Origin: CAYYMD01 sp964472875
GTDB taxonomy: Bacteria; Planctomycetota; Phycisphaerae; SM23-33
Reading direction: 5' to 3'
Length of the DNA: 58,450 nucleotides
Assembly: GCA_964472875.1 (NCBI GenBank)
Contig: CAYYMD010000013.1
Coordinates: forward strand, 1-58,450
Shown: one piece after another, positions 1-8,700 of the stretch
Layout of the letters: the number at the start of each line of letters is the position of its first letter
Position numbering within the stretch: the first letter of the stretch is position 1
Notes under the pieces: model-generated
Database searches by the model: none
The model's input: only the letters and a program-made list of their open reading frames with translations
What the model was told of the DNA's origin: nothing
Made by a program: the position numbers and the translations under genes

Positions 1-53
<53 letters not shown>

Positions 54-106
54 TTTTAGCCCGTTTGTCGGGACGGGCTTTTTCAGGCCAGGAGAAGGAA
101 CACGCC

Positions 107-1327
107 ATGGAAGATATTTATGGAAATTTAATCAGTTCGTTGGCTGCCGAAAACGACAAGCGCATCGTCCTTCTTGTGATGGACGGTTTGGGTGATTGTG
201 ACAACCCAGGCAACGGCGAAGGCACGGCGCTGCAGCAAGCCCACACGCCAAACATGGACGAACTGGCCAAGACAAGCGCCTTAGGACTGACGCAGCCCGT
301 GGCCACGGGCGTAACCCCCGGTTCGGGGCCGGGGCACTTGGGGCTTTTTGGCTACGACCCGATTATCTACCAAGTCGGCAGGGGCGTACTCAGCGCGCTT
401 GGCATCGAGTTCCCACTGACAAAGCAGGACGTGGCCGCACGGCTGAACTTCTGTACGCTCGACGGTGACGGCAATGTGTCCGATCGCCGCGCCGGACGAA
501 TTTCTGATGAGGAGAACAAACGCATCGTCGCCAAACTGCGCGAAAAATTATCCCTGCCCGAGGGCGTTGAAATTCTTCTGGAGACCGTAGCTGAGCACAG
601 GGCTCTTCTGGTTCTTCGCGGCGAGGGGCTGGACGACGATATAGGCGAGACCGACCCCCAACATGTCGGGGCTCCGCCGCTGGCGCCCGACCGTGCGCCG
701 CATGACAAGTCGAAGACCGCCAAACTGGTCAAAGAAATCATCGCGCAGGTTCGGGATATACTTTCCGACGAACCACAGGCAAACATGATTCTCGGCCGCG
801 GGTTTGCCAAGTTCCCCGACTGGCCTACATTCTCCGAGCGTTTCAAATTAAAGCCCGCGGCCGTGGCAGGTTACCCCATGTACCGCGGTGTTGCACGGCT
901 GGTGGGTATGGAGGTGGTGTCTCAGCCGACTACGGCCGAGGATATATGCAGGAAGACCATCGAGGCGATGAAAGATTACACATTCGTGTTCTCGCACTTC
1001 AAGTACACCGACAAGACCGGCGAGGACGGCGACCTTGCGGCAAAGATTCAACGAATAGAAGAGATGGACGCCGCGCTGCCGGAGTTGCTCTCGGCGGACC
1101 CGGACGTGTTGCTTATAGCCGGGGACCATTCCACACCGCCTTCGATTAAAGCGCATTCGTGGCATCCGGTTCCGGTTCTGATGAAGGCGCCGTATCTCCG
1201 CGGTGGCGACGGCAACAAGTTTGATGAAATTACTTGCCGCAGCGGGCAAATAGGCACTATTTTGGCCAAGGAGCTGATACCCCTGGCCATGGCCCACGCC
1301 GGCAAGCTTGAAAAATTTGGGGCATAA
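107..1327 (+). CDS. apgM: 2,3-bisphosphoglycerate-independent phosphoglycerate mutase, archaeal type
   Basis: Interconverts 3- and 2-phosphoglycerate in cytosolic glycolysis/gluconeogenesis. The 406-aa length fits the archaeal-type (ApgM) branch of the alkaline phosphatase superfamily rather than the ~510-aa GpmI. Visible family signatures are the metal-binding VMDGLGD segment (Asp26), the catalytic-serine segment TPGSGPGHLGLFGYDP (Ser73), and the C-terminal metal-site segment AGDHSTP...HSWHPVP near residues 338-356. An upstream TTG at 65 is in frame, but ATG 107 is preceded by GGAGAAGG (91-98) and begins directly with the family N-terminus, so I chose it. A short hairpin (1341-1356, stem GTCGG/CCGAC) follows the stop without a T-tract. 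ApgM also occurs in scattered bacteria, so its presence here is not an anomaly. Confidence 0.93.
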   Translation: MEDIYGNLISSLAAENDKRIVLLVMDGLGDCDNPGNGEGTALQQAHTPNMDELAKTSALGLTQPVATGVTPGSGPGHLGLFGYDPIIYQVGRGVLSALGIEFPLTKQDVAARLNFCTLDGDGNVSDRRAGRISDEENKRIVAKLREKLSLPEGVEILLETVAEHRALLVLRGEGLDDDIGETDPQHVGAPPLAPDRAPHDKSKTAKLVKEIIAQVRDILSDEPQANMILGRGFAKFPDWPTFSERFKLKPAAVAGYPMYRGVARLVGMEVVSQPTTAEDICRKTIEAMKDYTFVFSHFKYTDKTGEDGDLAAKIQRIEEMDAALPELLSADPDVLLIAGDHSTPPSIKAHSWHPVPVLMKAPYLRGGDGNKFDEITCRSGQIGTILAKELIPLAMAHAGKLEKFGA

Positions 1328-1521
1328 TTAGATTTATTGTGTCGGTGGAATCCGACGCGTAATGTGGTCGTGTTGTCAGCAAATCCTGCATGTTTGCTAC
1401 AGATATGCATTGCGTACCATGTTAATTGGTAAACAACGACGGCCTGGTAACGTCATAGGCACATACAACTCTTTTTTCCTCCGGCCGGGTCGGTTATTCT
1501 TTAAACTTATGAGGTATTACA

Positions 1522-2418
1522 ATGGTTGTTAAACCCGGAAAGCGCGAGCGAGAGAATCTGCGGGCATTGCTGGAGCTTGCCCGCACGGAAGATCTGGGCG
1601 GCGGCGACGTCACCGGGGCGATTCTACCGCCCGAGGTCCATGCAACCGGGGCATTCCGAGCGCGCCAGAAGATGGTATTCTGTGGAGGGGCTCTGCTGGA
1701 AGCCATGGCGGTTTGCTATGACGGGCATTTACGTACTGTCCCGAAGGTGGGCGACGGCGAACTTGCAGGCGAGCGCGATATTCTTGCCCAGTGGTCGGGG
1801 CCTGCCAGGAGCATGATGTCGGCCGAGCGCGTGGCACTTAATTTCCTTCAGCGACTTTCCGGTATAGCCACTATGACCCGCCAGTACGTGCAGGCCGTGG
1901 CGGGAACCGGCGCCGAGATATTCGACACGCGCAAGACTACTCCCGCCTGGCGCGAACTGGAGAAATACGCCGTTCGTGCCGGGGGTGGCAAAAATCACCG
2001 CAAGGGCCTCTACGACGCCGTGCTGGTAAAAGATAATCACCTCGCCGTGCTGGCCCGTGCCGAGGGGCAGGACCCCATAGCCGCCGCGGCCCGGGAGCTT
2101 GAGCGGGTGCGACCTTTCCTGGGAGAGCGGGCGTTTATAGAACTGGAAGTGGACGGATTGGAACAGTTCAAGGTTGCTCTGACGCTGCCGGTGGATATAG
2201 TCCTGCTGGACAATATGTCGCTGGCGGATTTGAGGACCGCAGTGAAGATGCGCAACGAGGCGGGTCTGAATGGACGGCTCGAGCTGGAGGCCTCCGGCGG
2301 CATCACGCTGGATAACGTCGGCGAGGTGGCGGCTACAGGCGTGGAGCGTATATCGGTAGGGGCACTGACGCATTCGGCGGGGGCGGTTGATATATCGCTT
2401 GATATTGAGGTTGATTAG
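1522..2418 (+). CDS. nadC: Nicotinate-nucleotide pyrophosphorylase (quinolinate phosphoribosyltransferase)
   Basis: Condenses quinolinate with PRPP to nicotinate mononucleotide, releasing CO2 and PPi, in de novo NAD synthesis. At 298 aa it has the usual family length. The N-terminal alpha/beta domain is followed by a barrel with the diagnostic DTRKTTP segment (about residues 135-141) and the basic, substrate-binding stretch around GGGKNHRKGLYD and VKDNH (about 155-173). The end carries the LLDNMS and EASGGI motifs and a phosphate-binding RISVGALTHSA. ATG 1522 is preceded by TGAGGT. birA starts 10 bases after the stop, so the two are probably cotranscribed. nadA and nadB are not in the window. 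Confidence 0.95.
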   Translation: MVVKPGKRERENLRALLELARTEDLGGGDVTGAILPPEVHATGAFRARQKMVFCGGALLEAMAVCYDGHLRTVPKVGDGELAGERDILAQWSGPARSMMSAERVALNFLQRLSGIATMTRQYVQAVAGTGAEIFDTRKTTPAWRELEKYAVRAGGGKNHRKGLYDAVLVKDNHLAVLARAEGQDPIAAAARELERVRPFLGERAFIELEVDGLEQFKVALTLPVDIVLLDNMSLADLRTAVKMRNEAGLNGRLELEASGGITLDNVGEVAATGVERISVGALTHSAGAVDISLDIEVD

Positions 2419-2428
2419 GCCCGGGATT

Positions 2429-3397
2429 ATGAATAGAGATCGTCTGGTGGAACTACTTTACGACCGCATAGGTGGCTTCTGGCGTGTGGATGAACTTTCC
2501 TCCACATGCGGCATGGATATTCCATCATTGCGAAGCGCCATCGGGCAACTGGAGGCGGACGGGTTCACGCTGGAACATTCACCTGCGCGGGGAGTGCGCA
2601 TGGTTCGCCCCGTCCCGCCTGATTCACACCTGATTATGCGCAACCTCGACACCAGGCGTGTGGGGCGGGATGTTATCTGTTTCGACACAGTTGATTCGAC
2701 CAATGACGTGGCGCTTGGGGCTTCGTGTGGGCAGGACGCCGACGGGCTTGTGGTCGTGGCTAACTTCCAAAGTAAGGGCAGAGGGCGTCTCGGCCGGCAG
2801 TGGTTTAGCCCGCCGGGCGCAAACGTCTTAATGAGCTTGCTGCTGTGCGACCCTCCAGCATGCCCATCGCATGAGACACTTACCATCATGGTCGGCCTTG
2901 CCGTGGCCGAGGCGATAGAGGAAACGTCGCACTCGGCGCCCAGTCGAGTTGGGCTGAAATGGCCTAACGACGTTCTCATCGATGATGCCAAGGTCGCCGG
3001 CGTGTTGGTGGAGGTTCGTCACGGCTGCCCTTCCCGCGCTATGGTCACCGGGATAGGTATAAACGCAACCGCCGCGCCGCAAGGTGTAGGTGCGGGGCGA
3101 CTGTCGGATTTCTTCACGCATCCGGTTGAGAGGGTCGAACTCATTCGGACTATAATCCGACGGCTGGATAATTGGCTTGAGAATATTACATCCTCAGGCC
3201 CCGATGCGTTGCACGCGCCGTGGAAATCGCGATGCCAAATGATAAATAACCGTCTTCGCGTGCGCAGTTCCGGCCGTGACTACGTCGGTAGAGTGCTTGA
3301 CGTCAGTCCGCTGGAGGGCTTGGTGATGGCCTGTGATGACGGAAGGCAGGTTCACCTCCCGGCCGAGAGAACCACTGTGCTTGATGGGAAAGAATAA
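2429..3397 (+). CDS. birA: Biotin--[acetyl-CoA-carboxylase] ligase with N-terminal HTH
   Basis: Activates biotin to biotinyl-AMP and transfers it to the biotin carboxyl carrier protein. The 322-aa protein has three parts: an N-terminal winged-helix segment (about 1-60, with VDELSSTCGMDIPSLRSAIG) as in bifunctional BirA repressors; the catalytic core with DSTNDVA, the adenylate loop GRGRLGRQW (about 116) and KWPNDVL (about 177); and a C-terminal SH3-like domain ending HLPAERTTVLDG. I chose ATG 2429 because it begins at the HTH domain just after nadC; an in-frame upstream start at 2387 would overlap nadC. The HTH implies it could also repress biotin genes, but none are here. Confidence 0.93.
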   Translation: MNRDRLVELLYDRIGGFWRVDELSSTCGMDIPSLRSAIGQLEADGFTLEHSPARGVRMVRPVPPDSHLIMRNLDTRRVGRDVICFDTVDSTNDVALGASCGQDADGLVVVANFQSKGRGRLGRQWFSPPGANVLMSLLLCDPPACPSHETLTIMVGLAVAEAIEETSHSAPSRVGLKWPNDVLIDDAKVAGVLVEVRHGCPSRAMVTGIGINATAAPQGVGAGRLSDFFTHPVERVELIRTIIRRLDNWLENITSSGPDALHAPWKSRCQMINNRLRVRSSGRDYVGRVLDVSPLEGLVMACDDGRQVHLPAERTTVLDGKE

Positions 3398-3444
3398 TTT
3401 CTAAATTCGATATTCCATATACGTTATCCTAAGTTCGAACTCTG

Positions 3445-5640
3445 ATGCTGCCTACGCTGCTGGACAAATTGTTTGTAATCTGCGTGGTGGCCGGCCTTGT
3501 ATTGTGGTCGGGGGCTATGTCGATTATCTGGGCAGATGTGTTCGACAGTTCGGGCTTGTCTTGGCTTATTGCACTGTCGGCGATGGTGCTGTCGGTAGCT
3601 GCTGGTGCGATGCTGGTGCGAGCTGTGGCCAGGATAACTCGCGGCACGTTGGTGCGGCTGGGGTTTTTCGACCCGGCGGTCTCGGCAATTGTGTCGGTTC
3701 AGCGGTTCATTGGCCCGGGCGGCGATTATTCAGATAGTCACAGGCAGGCCATTGCCGCCGCACGGATGCTTGGCGTGGCTGGGATTTTTGCATCTGTTTT
3801 GACTATGGCGAACACGTTCGTACCTCCGATGGCCCGGCCTTTTGTAGAATTTCTGGCAGGAAGGTTCGTCTGGGCGCCCCTGAGCTGGGCAGTTGTAAAG
3901 TTTGCGGTTATCCTGGTTCTGATGCTGCCGTTCGGCGTGGGAATGTCGGTGATGTTCCTTTTGTCGGTTGTAGCTCGCAGCCGCGCGGCCGTTGACGCTT
4001 ACGATGATTTATGGCGCGAGTTTATTTGGGGTGCGGCCATGGGCTCGGCTCTGTTTGCCCTGGTATGGCTGGTAGGGGGCAATCTTTACGCCATAGCGGT
4101 GACGTCGCTGATTCCGCTGATAGGAATAGGTTTCGGAATGTTTCTGCGGCGGAATGTCCGCCCCAGGCCGCGCCGAGCACCGCGTTCTTCCTTCGGTGCC
4201 GAAAGGCGTCTTCTGTGTCTGATAGTTGCAGATTATGCGGTGGCGGCGGTTATCATAATGTTTCAATTGCGGCTGCTTGCCGACGCAGCCGGTGTGGGCC
4301 TGGCTGGAAAGGCCTTGTGGGCGGCATTGACTCTGTCCTTGTTGGCCGGATTTCTTCAGCGGTTCGACGCAAAGTCGCATTCTCCCGGCCGCGCCCAGTC
4401 GCTGGGCGCCATAGCGGGTATCTGTGTTATCGGTATCGTTCAGGCCGCACTGGGCATTATTGCGATAACGGGCAACGCCTCGGCGGGACCGGTATGGGCG
4501 GCCGGTCTATGCGCCGCATTTGCAGTTATTTTACAGATTCCCATGGCCGCGCTGGGGTCGGTGTTGATATCGCGTCACCGCAGAATATTCGCCGATGCTG
4601 GCTGGCGGGCAGCGGCCTATCTAAAATTTGCTGTTTTGGGCGCTGTGGTGGGGATAATTATATACATGGCCATATTCACGCTTCCCGGCGGCGGGTATCT
4701 ACTTCCCGGCGGTGTGATGATCTTGTGCGCCATAGCCGTGGCCGGGCAGATTCTTGGCTGTTCCCGCAGAGAGGACCAGTTGAAATGGGTCGGCTGGGGG
4801 GCTCTGCTGATATGTAACCTGACAGTTTTGCTGCTCATTGCTGTGGGCATTGCGCGAGGCGCCGTTGGCAGGGTAAGAGCGGGTGTATGGATAAGCGCAG
4901 TAAGCGAGGCCTCGCACGGTTGTGTCGGGCCACGGATACTGCCGGCGCATAGCCGGCCGTGGCACAGGAGCGAAGAAATCACGCGGATAATCTCCGACAC
5001 AATGGACATGTACCCCGGCAGATGGTGGGTGGTCTCCGGCGACGATGAGGATTTGCCCCGTGAGGCGCCGCGTGGGGTTCACGTGACACTCTCAGCCCCG
5101 GACCCGACCGCGCTTCCGCCCGGCTTGTGGGGAGGGCTTGTTGTGCCCGGCAGCGAAGGCGATTACCTCCAGGCAGCCCAGACGAATACTGCCATGTTCG
5201 ACGGTATACTGCTGGCTGCGATGCCGGCTGAGCATCCGATGCTGTGGCGGTGCTACAATACTCGAGTGCTCCGGAGGTGTTTCGCCCGGACGCATCGTAA
5301 TGCTCCTGTTCTTTTGCGGATACAGGCCGCCGATGAGGGGACAACATGGCTGCTTTCTGTGGCGGAAACCTTCCGCAGAACCATCGGGCCGGCATGGGCG
5401 GTAGTTTCGGTCCGTCATGATATGGCTGATGTGCTTTTAATAGGGCCGGCCGACATAGTGAAAATATCCGCCACCGAACCGGAAGTGGCTGTAGTTCCGG
5501 TGAAAAAACTCTGGCGTGACTGGGAGAGAGTCTCTCCGGTACAACTGGTGCGGCCTCGCCGAAGACTTTGGGCGGACAGGCCCAGTCCCACCCGTCTGGA
5601 TTACTGGGTTGGCCTAGTCGAGCAACGCAGCGACGATTAA
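3445..5640 (+). CDS. Polytopic membrane protein with a degenerate spermidine synthase-like C-terminus
   Basis: The 731-aa protein has about a dozen hydrophobic segments over residues 1-480 (first about 9-30), then a soluble tail of about 250 residues. The tail carries a segment RWWVVSGDDED (about residue 524) and later FDGILLAAMPAEHPM...YNTRVLRRCF, then LLSVAETFRRTIGPAWAVVSVRHDMADVLLIGP. This order resembles membrane-fused aminopropyltransferases: a SAM-binding GGGDG strand, then a YDVI..P segment, then an LYT..F helix and a final LL..F segment. Here the Gly-rich SAM loop and the acidic catalytic residues are not recognisable, so an enzymatic role is doubtful. The homology is my inference. 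It follows birA by 47 bases on the same strand. ATG 3445 has no clear Shine-Dalgarno. It could equally be an unrelated planctomycete membrane family. Confidence 0.7.
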   Translation: MLPTLLDKLFVICVVAGLVLWSGAMSIIWADVFDSSGLSWLIALSAMVLSVAAGAMLVRAVARITRGTLVRLGFFDPAVSAIVSVQRFIGPGGDYSDSHRQAIAAARMLGVAGIFASVLTMANTFVPPMARPFVEFLAGRFVWAPLSWAVVKFAVILVLMLPFGVGMSVMFLLSVVARSRAAVDAYDDLWREFIWGAAMGSALFALVWLVGGNLYAIAVTSLIPLIGIGFGMFLRRNVRPRPRRAPRSSFGAERRLLCLIVADYAVAAVIIMFQLRLLADAAGVGLAGKALWAALTLSLLAGFLQRFDAKSHSPGRAQSLGAIAGICVIGIVQAALGIIAITGNASAGPVWAAGLCAAFAVILQIPMAALGSVLISRHRRIFADAGWRAAAYLKFAVLGAVVGIIIYMAIFTLPGGGYLLPGGVMILCAIAVAGQILGCSRREDQLKWVGWGALLICNLTVLLLIAVGIARGAVGRVRAGVWISAVSEASHGCVGPRILPAHSRPWHRSEEITRIISDTMDMYPGRWWVVSGDDEDLPREAPRGVHVTLSAPDPTALPPGLWGGLVVPGSEGDYLQAAQTNTAMFDGILLAAMPAEHPMLWRCYNTRVLRRCFARTHRNAPVLLRIQAADEGTTWLLSVAETFRRTIGPAWAVVSVRHDMADVLLIGPADIVKISATEPEVAVVPVKKLWRDWERVSPVQLVRPRRRLWADRPSPTRLDYWVGLVEQRSDD

Positions 5641-5774
5641 ACAAAGGTGGGAACATTTTCCTCATACATGCGACTAACACGTGCAAAAGAATGTATTTGT
5701 TTCCGCACGATATAAAGATTATTCTAAATTGGAATTACAGGATGGCAACAACCTGTAAGGGCGGGGTTTAATTT

Positions 5775-8700
5775 ATGGCAAAAACTTTTGGTTTTCTCGG
5801 CTTCCGATTCAAGCCCGATTGCCTGCCGTTAATAGGTAAAAGGTTGCGCTGCAGACAAAAGCCGCCCCTGCCGGCGATGGTTTACGCAGCGGTGTTTATT
5901 GCGGCTATTCTATTTTTGCCGGAGGATGGAAATAACCGGCGAGGCGTTATTGCCGCCGATGCCACACATCCGCTTGTTGTTGCTGAGGACGAGCTGGCAG
6001 GTTACCTTGAGGCGGCTGAGGATCGCATTAAAGAAGGGAAGCACGACCAGGCAATTGATATACTTCAGACACTTGTTGACCAGCCCGACAGCGGTTTTGT
6101 GGCATCCAAGGACAAACGTCACTATACGGCCATCTGGCAACACGCCAGCCGGCTTATAGGTGATATGCCACCAGAAGGCCTGAAGCTGTACAGGCGCCTG
6201 TATGAACCAAAGGCCCGAGTATTGTTCAATCGTGCAGTAGAGAATCGCGACGTTACTCTGCTGAGGTCCATTGCCTGCCGTTACAGGCACACATCCTTTG
6301 GCCCCAAGGCCCTGGAAGAATTAGGGAGAATCTTTTTCGACACAGGTAAATTCACCCAGGCCGCAAGGTGTTGGCGTGAGGCGCTGAGACTGCTCGGCGA
6401 CGAAACGCGGGAAGTTTCCGATGAACGCCGTGCCGTGTTTCTGGCGAGAATTGCCATCTCATGCCATCTTGACGGCGACAAGTCCAGTGCGTCCAAGGCA
6501 TTTGCCGAACTCAACAAAAGCTATGGCAATGTTTATGCCACCATGTCGGGAAGGAAGCGCAACTTGGCCGCCTTTGTTAAGCAGGTTATATCCAAGGGTC
6601 AGTACAACTCGGACCTAACAGAAGCCCTGAAAATATGGCCGGGTTTGGGCGGCATACCGGATGGTATAGGTGTGATGGCTGACAGCAAGGTCATACTTAA
6701 GCCACACTGGAGCATAGGTGTTGGTGCAGGCTCAGGTGAGGAAATCATTCCCTCGCAGCTTCTTGCGCTTAAGTCAACATTTGCCGGCATGCAGAGACTT
6801 TATCATCCGAATTTCGGGCACATAAGCAGTATTCATACTCATCGTCAAAATGGCTTCGAACTCAGGTTAAACGGGGGAAACGTGGTATTCAAAATATCTC
6901 AAAACGGAAAAGTTATGTCTATGCCCATCCCCGCGGTGGTTGAGCCGGTTGTTGTGGGGAATCTGCTTATCGTACGTCGAGAGGAAACCGTAACAGCTTA
7001 CAATCTGCAAACAGGTGAATTGGTGTGGGAAATCACCGCTCCCTCGCTGCCTGCTATGGGAAGTGCCTCAGGAGTGGCCGGAAATTATATTATGCTTACC
7101 TCGATGCCTTCGTTTTCCAATACTTACTCGCTTACGGCCGGCGGTGGTAAAATTTATGCAGTGGGTGGAGATTTATCAGCCGGTGAAGCCGGGCGCCACC
7201 CTGCAATGATAGGGGGGTGGCTTGGGCCGCGGCCGATGGTGGCAAGACCAGTGGCGCCAGCCCAGCACAATCGCTCAAACACTTCCGTTCTAACGGCTGT
7301 TTGGGCCGACAGTGGAAAGCGGTGCTGGGCCACAGGATACATAGGTGCTGGCAGGCCAACAGGCGGCAATGAGGTCGTCCGCAACGGTATGTTTCTGTGC
7401 CCGCCTACTTATTGCGAAGGGCGACTTTATACCGTTAGCATGTATATGCAAACCTATTACCTGTTATGCCTCGACGCCGACAATGGTTCGCTGATATGGA
7501 AGGCCGCGATCTCCCAGACACCCGCAATTAGTTCTTCTTATATGCGTTATATGGGAGACGCTATTTACAATTGCTCTAATCCAGCCGTTTCCGATGGGCG
7601 TGTTTACGTGTTGACGAATGTTGGCGTTGTAGCGGCGTTTAGAGCGGCCAACGGCCGGGCGCTGTGGGCGTATCAGTACCCGGGTCGATTCGACTCCGTC
7701 TCATCCCGCGGGATTTCTACAGCAAATCTGAAAAATTACAAAGCGGTTAATCCCATTCTGGTCACACGTGGACGAGTGATATGCCTGCCATGCGATGCGG
7801 ACGAGTTAATCTGTCTCAAGGCCGACAATGGAAAACCCGCCTGGCGAAAGAAACGCGAGGAACAGACGTATCTGGCTGCAATTGATTCACGTCGGATCAT
7901 GATAGCCGGCAAGGGTATTTTTGTCAGGAGCGTTGCCGATGGCAAGGTGATTCACAAGGATAACTCGATAGACGAAGTAATAGGCCGCCCTGCGGTTACA
8001 ACCAAATCCGTTTTGGCCGGAGGGTGGGGTGGAATTTACCGAATGAATCTGAAGGATTGCGCCACGACCTACAGCCCTTTAGTCGGAGCGACGGGCTTTC
8101 TGGGCAATCTGGTCAGCATGGGTGATGTGCTTATAGCCGCCAACGCCGCAGGTATTTCAGCGTATAGGCGTTATTCCGTAGTTCGGCATAACATGGAGGC
8201 AGACATAGCAGTCGCCTCGCCGTCGCAACGCGGCGAAAAAAAGTTCGAGATGGCGCATATGGCATTTAAGGCAGGGCGGCTTTCCGATGCAATAGTGGAC
8301 CTGCAGCAGTGCAGAGATGTTGCCGATAAGCATAGTTTATTTGGGCTGAAAGCCATCATACGGCCATGGTTTTATCGAACCTATGTTGCCATGGCTAATA
8401 GCTGCGACGACAAGGAGCGGATGCTTGGTTATTTCGACAAGGCCGCCCAATACGCCGCCACCGATCAGGAGAAGGGACATATCGCCATTCGACGGGCCAA
8501 GTGCCTGCGAAGCATGGGGCGTTACGCTGAAGCCATGTCTGCGATACGTCGGTTGTTGGAGGAGTATCACAACCAGGATTTCGCCGACCTGCCTATCGGT
8601 CCTCAGGCCGACAATTCCGTTTTCATTGGTGAAGATGCCGAAATGCACAATGGCGCACAATTGGCCAAGCGATTTATACGGGATTTGATAGATAAGCACG

